A stretch of 64,000 nucleotides of DNA from Buchnera aphidicola (Pentalonia nigronervosa) (GTDB taxonomy: Bacteria > Pseudomonadota > Gammaproteobacteria > Enterobacterales > Enterobacteriaceae): the NCBI GenBank assembly GCA_014622685.1, contig CP061275.1, forward strand, positions 372,001 through 436,000. Direction: 5' to 3'. The notes beneath the pieces were generated by a model that saw only the letters and a program-made list of their open reading frames with translations, made no database searches and was not told the origin of the DNA. This document shows, piece after piece, positions 1 to 9,583 of this stretch; positions within the stretch are counted from its first letter, which is position 1, and each line of letters begins with the position of its first letter. The position numbers were made by a program, and so were the translations under genes.

Positions 1-1030
1 AATATTATTTATAAAACAATAAAAACAGAATAAAATATAATAATTAGATAGGTTATTTGTTTCATAAGTTTATTAATTTATAAATACAAATGACTTTATC
101 TTTTTTTAAATAATCGCAATGTTCTTTTATTGTTTTTGTATAATCTAGATTTAATTGTCATTAATTGAATCTATTAATTCTGATAATACATACTCAATAT
201 TGACAACAACTTGAATCTTAACACCTATATAACAACGTACTTGTACTATTTAAAATAATATCTATTGCATTCTAATAATCTGATAAAGACCATATTTCCG
301 ATTTATTAAGATGGATTAAAAACACTTTAAAATCAATTTTATAATTTGAATCTAATTGAACAGCATGATTTATTACTTAAATAAATTCATATTTACAGTC
401 CAAGTAAACTGAAAAAATCAATTTCATTTACATCTAAAAAACTATATAAGTTGCGTTATTATACGAAAAAAATTGCAGTTAATATCAAAAATATGATGTT
501 ACAACCAGAAAAACAATATATTAGGTAATAAACATTCAAAATATGTTGATTATCAATAGAAATCGATCAATCTATTAATTTACTAATAAACATGTTTTTA
601 AAACGTTGAATATATAAAATAACATGATATTTTATATCTAAATTTTTAGATATAATACGAAAAATTTTAATTTCAGATTAATGTAATTGATCATAATCAA
701 AAGTAATGCGACAAACATTTTGATATCAATTCTTATAATATAAGAAACATATTGTAGCATCTTAATCAATACTAAACGTTAACAGTATTTTTTCAAAATA
801 TCTTTACAATTATAATATTTAAAAATATTTTAAAAAACATAAAATATTTAAATTTTCTATAAGTTAGAATTATATTTCTATCTTCACGATCAAAAAAAAT
901 CAACAAATTACTTTATAAGTCATACTCTATTACATAAAATTAAACTATTGATCAAAAATAGTTACATGTCAAAAATTAGATAAAATCAATCTAACATATC
1001 TTTATAAAAATTTAACTTTTAGGATTTTTT
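1..1030. other. Gene-free AT-rich region upstream of mdlA
   Basis: No open frame of useful length, no tRNA-like fold and no GC-rich hairpin is visible on either strand. Stop codons occur every few codons in the frames I read. The stretch probably holds the mdlA promoter near its right end, but the base composition produces many TATAAT-like words, so I cannot single one out. In E. coli, genes such as ppiD and cof lie upstream of mdlA, so decayed remains of a lost gene are possible. I could not align anything convincingly. Confidence 0.6.
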
Positions 1031-2776
1031 GTGAAATTATTCAATCAATTAAAATGGTTTTTTATACAAGAATGGAAAAGATACTTAGGAGCAATTGTTT
1101 TATTAATCATTATTGCTATTTTGCAGTTATTCCCTCCTAAAATAGTCGGTATTTTAATAGATTTAATTATAAAAAAAAACATGCATGGCATATTAATTTT
1201 ACCATGGATTACCATAATTTTTTTAATAGCTTTTACAGTTTATGTATTACGTTGTTTATGGAGAATACTGTTATTCGGCGCTTCCTATAAATTAGCTACA
1301 GAATTACGAGTAAAATTTTATTCTTACGTTAGCCAACAAAGCGAAATATTTTTTTTAAGCAATAGAACAGGAGATCTAATATCCAGAGCAACTAATGATG
1401 TTGATCGAATTGTCTTTGCAGCTGGAGAAGGTGTATTAACACTCGTAGACTCTTTAGTTATGGGTATTTCAGTCATAATAGTCATGATAACAAAAATAAA
1501 TTACTTGTTAACAATAATTTCTTTAGCGCCTATGCCAGTTATGGCTATTTTAATTAAGAAAAATGGAAAAAAATTACACAAAATTTTTTTTCATGCGCAA
1601 ACAACATTTGCACAATTAAACAATAAAACACAAGAAATACTAACCAATATTCGTATGATTAAAGCATTTGGATTGGAGAAATATCAATTAAAAAAATTTG
1701 ATTATATCATTCACCAAACAGGTATCAAAAATATGGAAGTCGCAAAAATTGATTCTCAATTCGATCCCATAATTTACTTATCAGTAGCATTTTCTAATTT
1801 ATTAGCTATTCTTGGAGGGGGATGGTTAGTATGGAATCATCAAATTACTATAGGACAATTAACAAGTTTTATCATGTATCTTGGATTAATGATCTGGCCT
1901 ATGCTAGCATTAGCATGGATGTTTAATATTGTCGAAAGAGGAAGCGCCGCATGGGACAGAATATCTTCTATTCTTAATCAAGAACTCTACATACAAAATG
2001 GAACAAAAAAAACGTCTGATTTATCTGGAATATTAAATATTAATATTAAAAAATTTTTTTATCCAAATAACACTCAACCATCTTTAAAAAATATAAATAT
2101 CATCATCAAACCAAATACTACTTTAGGTATTTGTGGCGCTACAGGATCAGGAAAAAGTACTATATTGAAATTAATTCAACAACAGTTTAATATTACAAAA
2201 GGAAACATTTCTTATAATTATTTAAATTTATCAACATTAGATATCAATGATTGGCGAAGACGTATTGCCGTTGTTAATCAAGCAACATTTTTGTTTTCAG
2301 ATAGTATAGCTAATAACATCGCTTTAGGAAAACCTCATGCATCCCAACAAGAAATTAAACATGTAGCAAAATTAGCTGACATACACAAAGATATCATAAG
2401 ATTTCCTAAGGGATATAATACTAAAATAGGAGAAAGAGGAGTAACATTGTCTGGAGGCCAAAAACAACGTATTTCCATTGCGCGTGCATTGTTATTAAAC
2501 ACTGAAATATTAATACTTGATGACGCACTTTCTGCAGTTGATGGGATCACTGAAAATAATATTCTAAAAAATCTGAAAAAATGGAAAAAATCAAAACATA
2601 CATTAATTATTGCAGCACATCGATTGTCTAATATTGCACAATCTGATGAAATTATAGTTCTTAAAAACGGTTCAATCATTGAACGAGGCAATCATAAAAC
2701 GCTACTCAAACAAAAAAAATGGTACACATCAATGTATCATTATCAAAAACTAAAAACTGAATTTGAGGAAAAATAA
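1031..2776 (+). CDS. mdlA: MdlA, ABC exporter half-transporter
   Basis: Inner-membrane ABC exporter subunit of 581 residues, pairing with the MdlB encoded next. The N-terminal half holds about six membrane segments, beginning near residue 20. The C-terminal half is an ATPase domain with Walker A GATGSGKST near residue 369, signature LSGGQKQR near 473, Walker B ending in DD near 497 and H-loop AAHRLS near 527. It matches E. coli MdlA throughout. Walker B has Asp where the catalytic Glu is usual; E. coli MdlA has the same, so this looks like the degenerate site of a heterodimer. The start is GTG, with an AGGA ribosome site 6-7 bases upstream. The substrate is unknown. Confidence 0.95.
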   Translation: MKLFNQLKWFFIQEWKRYLGAIVLLIIIAILQLFPPKIVGILIDLIIKKNMHGILILPWITIIFLIAFTVYVLRCLWRILLFGASYKLATELRVKFYSYVSQQSEIFFLSNRTGDLISRATNDVDRIVFAAGEGVLTLVDSLVMGISVIIVMITKINYLLTIISLAPMPVMAILIKKNGKKLHKIFFHAQTTFAQLNNKTQEILTNIRMIKAFGLEKYQLKKFDYIIHQTGIKNMEVAKIDSQFDPIIYLSVAFSNLLAILGGGWLVWNHQITIGQLTSFIMYLGLMIWPMLALAWMFNIVERGSAAWDRISSILNQELYIQNGTKKTSDLSGILNINIKKFFYPNNTQPSLKNINIIIKPNTTLGICGATGSGKSTILKLIQQQFNITKGNISYNYLNLSTLDINDWRRRIAVVNQATFLFSDSIANNIALGKPHASQQEIKHVAKLADIHKDIIRFPKGYNTKIGERGVTLSGGQKQRISIARALLLNTEILILDDALSAVDGITENNILKNLKKWKKSKHTLIIAAHRLSNIAQSDEIIVLKNGSIIERGNHKTLLKQKKWYTSMYHYQKLKTEFEEK

Positions 2777-2796
2777 AATAGGTAAAAATTTATAAC

Positions 2797-4539
2797 ATGG
2801 ATCATTTAATAGAGTTTTTCCCAATTTTAAAACGTTTACTAACGTATGTTATACCCTGTAAAAAACAATTGGTGTTAGCATTTGTTTTTCTTTTTATTAG
2901 TTCAATTACAGAAATTATAGGTCCAGTTTTAATCGGGTATTTTATTGAAAATATATTATATCAACATAAATTACAAATAAAATTAACATGTTTTATTGTT
3001 ATAGTATTTATAATACTACAAATTTTGTCAGTATTTTTTAATTATTTTCAAAACATTTTATTCAATAAAATAGCTGTAAAAATTATTAATAAATTACGTC
3101 AAGAAATAATGAAATCCGCATTAAACCAACCAATCCATCAATTTGATTCACAACCGCTTGGTCAAATGATCTCAAAAATCACTGATGACACTGAAGTGAT
3201 AAAAGAACTATATGATACTGTTGCGCCTACCTTTTTTCGCAGTACAGTTTTAATATTTGTAGTATTGTTTACTATGTTCATACTTGAATGGCGAATGGCA
3301 ATGATAGCTTTATCTATTGTACCTTTAATTATTATCGTCATGTTAATATATCAACGTTATAGTACTCCTCTTTTAAGAAGAGTAAAATTTTATTTTTCTG
3401 ATATTAGCAATAAACTGAATGAGAATATAAACGGTATGAACGTGATTCAGCAATTTCAACAACAAGAGAGATTTAAAAAAAAACTTATCAAAAGTTGTGA
3501 ATTACATTATCTTGCCCGCATAAAAATACTGAAACTAGATGGTTTTTTATTACGACCGTTACTAAGTTTTTTATCTTCTATAACACTATGCAATTTTATA
3601 TTTTTATTTAGTTATTTTCCAACAGAAACATTTGAAATTGGTATTTTATATACATTTATAACTTACCTTGGGCGTCTTAATGAGCCTATAATTGCCATTA
3701 CAATTCAGCAATCTATATTACAACAAGCTATTGTTGCAGGAGAAAGAATATTTTCTCTAATTGATTCTCCAAGACAAACATATGGAAATGATAAAAATAC
3801 ATTTCAAAGCGGAACAATAAATATCAAAAATCTTAGCTTTAAATATAAAAAAAACGAAAAATACACACTTAAAAATATTAACATCAATATTCCATCTAAT
3901 AGCTTTGTTGCACTCGTAGGATATACTGGTAGTGGAAAAAGTACTTTGGTAAATTTATTAATGGGACATTATCCTATAACACATGGAAAAATATATTTAG
4001 ACAATAAACCTATTGAATCTATTAGCCGTTGTGTGTTAAGAAAAAACTTATTAATGGTCCAGCAAGATCCAACAATCTTCTCTGATAGTGTACTATCTAA
4101 TATTGCGTTAGGAAAAAAAATATCCGAAAAAAAAATATGGAAAATATTAAACACAGTTCATCTTGCATCTTTAGTTCAATCTATGCCAAAAGGAATTTAT
4201 TCTATTTTAGGTGAAGAAGGTAATAATTTATCTGCAGGACAAAAACAATTAATAGCTATTGCAAGAGTACTAGTATCATATCCTAAGATACTTATATTAG
4301 ATGAAGCTACAGCAAACATTGATTCTGAAATCGAAAATATAATACAAAAAACACTACTATCAATTAAAAACTATTCTACATTAATAATCATCGCACATAG
4401 ATTATCAACAATAATCAATGCTGACCTTATTATAGTTTTTAAAGAAGGAAAAACCGTTGAGATTGGAACGCACGCACAGTTATTAAAAAAACAAGGAATG
4501 TATTGGAAAATGTATCAATTTCAATCGTTTAAATTTTAA
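2797..4539 (+). CDS. mdlB: MdlB, ABC exporter half-transporter
   Basis: Partner of MdlA, 580 residues with the same layout: a six-segment membrane domain, then an ATPase domain. Motifs are Walker A GYTGSGKST near residue 375, signature LSAGQKQL near 478, canonical Walker B ILILDEAT near 497 and H-loop IAHRLS. It carries the full catalytic Glu that MdlA lacks, so in a MdlAB heterodimer the two composite sites would differ. It lies 20 bp after mdlA on the same strand and is probably co-transcribed. E. coli follows mdlB with glnK-amtB-tesB; here those are absent. Confidence 0.95.
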   Translation: MDHLIEFFPILKRLLTYVIPCKKQLVLAFVFLFISSITEIIGPVLIGYFIENILYQHKLQIKLTCFIVIVFIILQILSVFFNYFQNILFNKIAVKIINKLRQEIMKSALNQPIHQFDSQPLGQMISKITDDTEVIKELYDTVAPTFFRSTVLIFVVLFTMFILEWRMAMIALSIVPLIIIVMLIYQRYSTPLLRRVKFYFSDISNKLNENINGMNVIQQFQQQERFKKKLIKSCELHYLARIKILKLDGFLLRPLLSFLSSITLCNFIFLFSYFPTETFEIGILYTFITYLGRLNEPIIAITIQQSILQQAIVAGERIFSLIDSPRQTYGNDKNTFQSGTINIKNLSFKYKKNEKYTLKNININIPSNSFVALVGYTGSGKSTLVNLLMGHYPITHGKIYLDNKPIESISRCVLRKNLLMVQQDPTIFSDSVLSNIALGKKISEKKIWKILNTVHLASLVQSMPKGIYSILGEEGNNLSAGQKQLIAIARVLVSYPKILILDEATANIDSEIENIIQKTLLSIKNYSTLIIIAHRLSTIINADLIIVFKEGKTVEIGTHAQLLKKQGMYWKMYQFQSFKF

Positions 4540-4549
4540 ATTTTAAGAA

Positions 4550-4654
4550 ATTCTGCTAGCTACTTTAAAACACCTGTTTTTATATTGATTTAGCTGCTTC
4601 CTTCCAGACCTGACTAGATGTTCAATTTAAAACAGTGTTAGAGACTAGCAGAAT
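4550..4654 (-). ncRNA. ffs: 4.5S RNA, signal recognition particle RNA
   Basis: The minus strand carries the invariant SRP tetraloop region: GTCAGGTC, then GGAAGGAAGCAGC, at about 4590-4613. The ends form a long rod, with ATTCTGCTAG at 4550-4559 pairing with CTAGCAGAAT at 4645-4654. About 105 nt agrees with the bacterial 4.5S RNA of about 114 nt. It binds Ffh and targets membrane proteins to SecYEG. Transcription runs toward mdlB and ends about 10 bp past the mdlB stop, opposite to both flanking genes. The ends are set from the terminal stem and may be off by a few bases. The 240 bp between ffs and dnaX holds nothing else I can support. Confidence 0.93.
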
Positions 4655-4894
4655 ACTCTAAAATATATATTATGTAAAATTTGTATATTTTTATAATCAA
4701 TCAGAAAATCGTATATAATTAATACATTACAAAATTTATTTTATACATAAAATATATAATTTACAACTGATATTTTTAAAAAAGTAATTTTAAAATCTAT
4801 ACAATAAAATATTTTCTAAAATAAATACAATGACTTCCATAAAATCATCAATATTGATAGCATAGTATTTTTATAAAAAATTTTATTACTCTAT

Positions 4895-6001
4895 ATGAAC
4901 TATCAAATATTAGCTAGAAAATGGCGCCCACAATCTTTTAAAGATATTATTGGTCAAAAATATATTATCACTGCTATTTTGAATGGATTATTGCTTGGAA
5001 AAATTCATCACGGATGGTTATTTTATGGTACAAGGGGTATTGGTAAAACCACTATTGCTAGATTAATTGCTAAAAGTTTAAATTGTGTAAAAGGTATTAC
5101 ACCATATCCATGCGGAAAATGTATAATTTGTAAAGAAATAGAACAAACCCGTTGCCCTGATGTTATTGAAATAGATGCAGCGTCACGTACTAAAGTAGAA
5201 GACATGCGAGAAATTTTAGATAGTATTTTTTATTCACCTATAAAAACAAGATTTAAAATATACTTAATTGATGAAGTACATATGTTATCTCGTAATAGTT
5301 TTAATTCGCTTCTTAAAACACTAGAAGAACCACCTGAACATGTAAAATTTATTTTAGCAACTACCGATATAGAAAAAATACCAAAAACCATCATTTCTCG
5401 TTGCTTATGTTTTAATTTACAAACATTATCTGAAGAAAAAATTTTTAATTTTTTAAAAAAAATATTAAACATTGAATCTATTAAATACGATGATCAATCT
5501 TTAAAAGTGATTTCTCATTACGCTAAGGGAAGTATAAGAGATGCATTAAATTTACTGGAATGTGCAATTAGCTTAGGAAAAAATCGTGTCTGTATAAAAA
5601 ACGTAGTGAACATGTTACAAATTCCAACTGAAGAGCAAGCATTTTTATTAACTGATGCATTATTAAAAAAAGAAACAAAACAAATGATGCGTCTATTATA
5701 TGAGATAGTAGATACGGGAGTTGACTGGGAAGAAATTTTAACAGCAATGTTACGTATTTTGTATTACATTTCTATGTCAAAACTGTTTCCACTAAAATGG
5801 GAACAGGGCTTTATAAATACATACAAACATAAAATTAATAATTTAGGAAAATTAATCACACATCAAGATATTCAATTGTGTTATAAAATGTTATTAAATG
5901 GAAAAAAAGAACTAATTTTTGCTCCAAATAATCAAATTGGTGTAGAAATGACGTTGATACAAACCATCAAAACATATAAAAATAAAACATTTAATAAATA
6001 A
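4895..6001 (+). CDS. dnaX: DNA polymerase III clamp-loader subunit DnaX, gamma-like short form
   Basis: AAA+ clamp-loader subunit that drives loading of the beta clamp. Walker A GTRGIGKTT is at residues 45-53, zinc-binding cysteines at 64, 73, 76 and 79, and LIDEVHML near 125. The protein is 368 residues and stops just after the oligomerisation domain (GVEMTL). E. coli tau is 643 residues and gamma 431. Domains IV and V, which bind DnaB and the polymerase alpha subunit in E. coli, are absent, and no A-AAA-AAG slippage site is seen. Only a shortened gamma-type product is expected. A 444-bp gene-free stretch follows where the tail would lie. Confidence 0.95.
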   Translation: MNYQILARKWRPQSFKDIIGQKYIITAILNGLLLGKIHHGWLFYGTRGIGKTTIARLIAKSLNCVKGITPYPCGKCIICKEIEQTRCPDVIEIDAASRTKVEDMREILDSIFYSPIKTRFKIYLIDEVHMLSRNSFNSLLKTLEEPPEHVKFILATTDIEKIPKTIISRCLCFNLQTLSEEKIFNFLKKILNIESIKYDDQSLKVISHYAKGSIRDALNLLECAISLGKNRVCIKNVVNMLQIPTEEQAFLLTDALLKKETKQMMRLLYEIVDTGVDWEEILTAMLRILYYISMSKLFPLKWEQGFINTYKHKINNLGKLITHQDIQLCYKMLLNGKKELIFAPNNQIGVEMTLIQTIKTYKNKTFNK

Positions 6002-6445
6002 ATTTGAAAAATTTATCTTATTATTAAAAAAATCTAATTATAGTTTAAAAAACTGTTAAAATCATGCAATTAATATGTTAAAAATATACAAATTGTACTA
6101 AATGAATAAAAAAATTATCATAATTATCTAAAACTTCAAGACATTAAAAACTATAAATGTTAATAATATTAATAAAATAAAAAAAATATCAATACATTCA
6201 TAATGTACAAATATTTAAAATTTAATATAATAAAAAAAATGTTAATTATATACAAACAAAATGAAACACACATACTTCAATAAACAATTAACAAAAAAAG
6301 AACGTTAAACATTGTTTATGTATTATAAATAATAATAATTAAATAATATAAAATGTGTAATTTTAAATGAAACCAATTACATTTAAACATATTTTTAAAA
6401 AATGTATATATTACAACAAAATCCCTCAAAATAGAGAACTAATAT
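6002..6445. other. Gene-free region after the shortened dnaX
   Basis: AT-only text with frequent stops in all frames. In E. coli dnaX and ybaB are close together, so this gap sits where the lost dnaX 3' half would be. I could not recognise any residual DnaX domain IV or V sequence. It probably includes the ybaB promoter. Confidence 0.5.
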
Positions 6446-6775
6446 ATGTTTACTAAAGGTGGTTTAGGGAATTTAATGAAACAAGCGCAGCAAATGCAAG
6501 AAAAAATGGCAAAAATACAGGAAGAAATATCTAAAATGGAAGTTACTGGCGAAGCTGGTGCTGGATTAGTTAAAGTCACAATTAATGGCGCACATAACTG
6601 CAGACGTGTAGAAGTCGATCCCAGTTTATTACAAGATGATAAAGATATGTTAGAAGATCTCGCAGCTGCCGCATTTAACGATGCTACTCGAAGAATATCT
6701 GAAGTACAAAAAAAGAAAATGTCCGCTATATCTTCAGGAATACAATTACCATCAGGATTTAATATGCCTGTATAA
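6446..6775 (+). CDS. ybaB: YbaB/EbfC family nucleoid-associated protein
   Basis: Small DNA-binding protein of 109 residues, the same length as E. coli YbaB and nearly collinear with it (FTKGGLGNLMKQAQQMQEKM at the N-terminus, ending LPSGFNMPV). The N-terminal helix is rich in Gln, Met and Lys; family members form dimers that bind DNA broadly. In E. coli it lies between dnaX and recR; here recR is gone and htpG follows after about 135 bp. ATG 6446 matches the E. coli start. Confidence 0.95.
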   Translation: MFTKGGLGNLMKQAQQMQEKMAKIQEEISKMEVTGEAGAGLVKVTINGAHNCRRVEVDPSLLQDDKDMLEDLAAAAFNDATRRISEVQKKKMSAISSGIQLPSGFNMPV

Positions 6776-6911
6776 AAATACAATAATATTATTAAAAATA
6801 ATCTTTAAAAACACCGTTAGACGTTTTTTTTACAATGAAATAAATTCCTAAAAAATAAATATTAATGTTAATTTTAAAATTCTAATTATGATTACAAAAA
6901 GAGATATCCTG

Positions 6912-8777
6912 ATGAAAAATCAAAAAAAGGAAGTGTACAATTTTCAATCAGAAGTAGAAAAGTTACTACAACTTATGATTCATTCTTTATATTCAAATAA
7001 AGAAATTTTTTTGCGGGAATTAATCTCCAATGCATCAGATGCAATTGACAAATTAAGATTTTTATCAATTTCGTCACCAGAACTGTATGAAAATAACAGC
7101 GATATGAAAATTCAAATTTCTGTTAATAAAGCACAAAAAACACTTATTATTAGTGATACTGGTATTGGAATGACTCGAAACGACACAATAGAAAATTTAG
7201 GTACAATTGCTAAATCAGGTACTAAATCTTTTTTGCAATCACTAGAAAATAAAAAAAATACATTAATTGGAGAATTTGGTGTTGGTTTTTATTCTTCTTT
7301 TATTGTATCAAAAAAAGTCACTGTAAGAACTAGATTTGCTGGTACTAAATCTGATAAAGGAATTTTATGGGAGTCGTCAGGATCAGGAAAGTATACTATT
7401 GAAACAATTACTAAAAAAAATAAAGGTACTGAAATTACTTTGTTTTTAAAAGAACAGGAAGAAGAATTTTTAGAAATATGGCGTATTAAAAATATCGTTA
7501 GTAAATATTCTGATCATATTACTGTTCCTGTACAAATACAAAATTATGACGAAAAAAATAAAACATATATCTGGGAACAAATTAATAAAGCTAAAGCATT
7601 ATGGATATTAAATAAATCAGAAATTACTGATGATAAATATAAAAAATTTTATAAATATTTAACACACGATCAAAATAATCCATTAACATGGAGTCATAAC
7701 CATGTAGAAGGAAGTCAGGAATATATCAGTTTATTATACATTCCTAAAAAAGCCGCTTGGGATATATGGAATAGAGATAATAAACATGGATTAAAATTAT
7801 ATGTAAAACGCGTATACATTATGGACAATTCACAAGCATTCCTTCCTAATTATTTGCGATTTGTACGAGGATTAATAGATTCTAATGATTTACCTTTGAA
7901 CATTTCACGTGAAATACTACAAGATAATTCCATCACAAAAAATTTAAAAAAAGCATTAACTAAAAGAACGCTAAATATTTTGGAAAAACTTGCACAGTCA
8001 GATAATGAAAAATACCAAATTTTTTGGAATCAATTTGGATTAATTTTAAAAGAAGGCCCTGCAGAAGATAGTGAAAATTTAAACAAAGTTACAAATCTTT
8101 TACGTTTTACGTCAATTAAAAATAATCAACCTGAACAAACGTTATCTTTAAAAAAATATATATCTGATTTACAACCACAACAAGATAAAATATATTACAT
8201 CACTGCAGATAGTTACACAGCAGCAAAAAACAGCCCACATTTAGAACTATTTAAAAAAAATAATATTGATGTCTTGCTATTATCAGATAGAATTGATGAA
8301 TGGATGATGAATTATGTTACAGAATTTGAAGGAAAAAAATTCCAATCTATCAGCAAAGAAGACATGTCACTAAATCAATTAACACATATTAAAAAAGTTA
8401 AAAATAATGATATTTCAGAAGATATGTTGAATTTTTTAAAAAAAGCAAAAAAAACACTTGGTAATAAAATAAAAGATATTAGATTTACACAGAGATTAAC
8501 AGAGACGCCATGTATTGTTTTAAGTGACTCTAATGAAATGACTACTCAAATGGCAAAATTATTTTCTGCAGCAGGGCAAACTGTTCCAGAATTAAAATAT
8601 ATCTTTGAAATCAATCCAAATCACATATTAATAAAAAAAATATGCCTAATCAATGATGACAAACAATTTAATGAATGGATAAAACTATTATTAGACCAAG
8701 CATTATTATCAGAAAAAGGCAGCTTAGAAAATCCACATAAATTTATTTCTAGAATGAATAAATTATTACTAAAATAA
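6912..8777 (+). CDS. htpG: Chaperone HtpG (bacterial Hsp90)
   Basis: Cytosolic ATP-dependent chaperone of 621 residues, close to the E. coli 624. The GHKL ATP-binding fold is visible in NKEIFLRELISNASDA (catalytic Glu, Asn), SDTGIGM and GEFGVGFYS. The middle and C-terminal dimerisation regions follow. I take ATG 6912 (MKNQKKEVYNFQSE) rather than the in-frame ATG at 6888, because it matches the E. coli N-terminus and has an AGAG element about 10 bases upstream, while 6888 has none. No clear sigma-32 promoter was found upstream. A 10-bp hairpin follows the stop. Confidence 0.96.
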   Translation: MKNQKKEVYNFQSEVEKLLQLMIHSLYSNKEIFLRELISNASDAIDKLRFLSISSPELYENNSDMKIQISVNKAQKTLIISDTGIGMTRNDTIENLGTIAKSGTKSFLQSLENKKNTLIGEFGVGFYSSFIVSKKVTVRTRFAGTKSDKGILWESSGSGKYTIETITKKNKGTEITLFLKEQEEEFLEIWRIKNIVSKYSDHITVPVQIQNYDEKNKTYIWEQINKAKALWILNKSEITDDKYKKFYKYLTHDQNNPLTWSHNHVEGSQEYISLLYIPKKAAWDIWNRDNKHGLKLYVKRVYIMDNSQAFLPNYLRFVRGLIDSNDLPLNISREILQDNSITKNLKKALTKRTLNILEKLAQSDNEKYQIFWNQFGLILKEGPAEDSENLNKVTNLLRFTSIKNNQPEQTLSLKKYISDLQPQQDKIYYITADSYTAAKNSPHLELFKKNNIDVLLLSDRIDEWMMNYVTEFEGKKFQSISKEDMSLNQLTHIKKVKNNDISEDMLNFLKKAKKTLGNKIKDIRFTQRLTETPCIVLSDSNEMTTQMAKLFSAAGQTVPELKYIFEINPNHILIKKICLINDDKQFNEWIKLLLDQALLSEKGSLENPHKFISRMNKLLLK

Positions 8778-8786
8778 AAAAATAAC

Positions 8787-8812
8787 GATTACTACTGAAA
8801 ATAGTAGTAATC
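8787..8812 (+). terminator. Perfect 10-bp hairpin between htpG and adk
   Basis: GATTACTACT (8787-8796) pairs perfectly with AGTAGTAATC (8803-8812) around a 6-nt loop, 10 bp after the htpG stop and 40 bp before the adk start. No run of T follows, so it is not a textbook intrinsic terminator. It could be a partial terminator, a 3'-end stabiliser or a processing site separating the two messages. Confidence 0.5.
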
Positions 8813-8851
8813 TCTAAAATAATGCATTATTTATATAATAAGAACCTTATT

Positions 8852-9502
8852 ATGCGAATTGTTTTATTAGGACCACCGGGATCTGGAAAAGGAACACAAA
8901 GTAAATTTATTGCAGAAAGGTATAAAATACCAAAAATATCTATAGGTGATATTTTAAGAGAAAATATTTCTTTAAAAAATAACATCGGAAAAAACATACA
9001 ACATACCATAAAAAATGGTAATTTAGTATCTGACGATATTGTTTGTAACGTAATGAAACAACGAATTCAACAAAAAGATTGTATAAATGGTTTTTTGTTA
9101 GATGGATTTCCACGAACTATAGGGCAAGCTAAATATTTATTACAACAAAAAATAAAAATAGATTTTGTTTTAAAATTAACTTTACCATCTAAATTAATAT
9201 TAGAGAGACTATCAGGAAGAAGAATACACGCTGAATCTGGTCGAACATATCACATAAAATTTAATCCACCAAAACAAAAAAATAAGGATGATATAACTGG
9301 TCAAATATTAACAATTAGAGATGATGATCAGCAAGCTAGCATTAAAAAAAGAATCCAAGAATACCAAAAAATAGATTCTATATTAGAAGAACACTATTTG
9401 TCAGAAAAAAAATTAGGTAATATAAAATATTTTAAAATTGATGGCGTGAATCCACTACTAAGAATTAGAAATACTATAAAATTAATATTAGAACAACAAT
9501 AA
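8852..9502 (+). CDS. adk: Adenylate kinase
   Basis: Converts AMP and ATP to two ADP. It has 216 residues against 214 in E. coli. P-loop GPPGSGKGTQ is at residues 7-16, with DGFPRT near 84 and the long-form LID domain (GRRIHAESGRTYH) near 122-135. An upstream in-frame ATG at 8822 would add ten residues absent from the family; ATG 8852 gives the standard MRIVLLGPPG start. The position after htpG matches E. coli. The stop lies only 7 bp from the 3' end of the oppositely oriented tRNA-Arg gene. Confidence 0.96.
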   Translation: MRIVLLGPPGSGKGTQSKFIAERYKIPKISIGDILRENISLKNNIGKNIQHTIKNGNLVSDDIVCNVMKQRIQQKDCINGFLLDGFPRTIGQAKYLLQQKIKIDFVLKLTLPSKLILERLSGRRIHAESGRTYHIKFNPPKQKNKDDITGQILTIRDDDQQASIKKRIQEYQKIDSILEEHYLSEKKLGNIKYFKIDGVNPLLRIRNTIKLILEQQ

Positions 9503-9509
9503 TTTTATA

Positions 9510-9583
9510 TGCGTTCTACAGGACTTGAACCTGTGACCTACGGCTTAGAAGGCCGTTGCTCTATCCATCTAAGCTAAGAACGC
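9510..9583 (-). tRNA. argU: tRNA-Arg(TCT)
   Basis: On the minus strand a full cloverleaf is readable. The acceptor stem is GCGTTCT/AGAACGC, the anticodon loop CTTCTAA gives anticodon TCT (reads AGA/AGG), and the T-arm is GGTTCAAGTCC. It closely follows E. coli argU. The discriminator is A and CCA is not encoded. AGA is a favoured Arg codon in AT-rich genomes, so this tRNA should be heavily used. Confidence 0.96.

Noticed and set aside
640..750. Minus-strand stop-free stretch of about 45 codons upstream of mdlA
   Set aside because: A vague VSYI-type resemblance to PpiD was considered, but the strand would be opposite to ppiD in E. coli order and the match is too weak.
2335..2691. A 118-codon minus-strand frame
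   Set aside because: Opposite the MdlA ATPase domain, whose motifs are intact on the plus strand.
6439..6783. A 114-codon minus-strand frame
   Set aside because: Mirror frame of the well-conserved ybaB gene.
6808..6835. AAAAAC...GTTTTT possible terminator after ybaB
   Set aside because: The stem is almost only A-T pairs with a large loop; not distinguishable from background.
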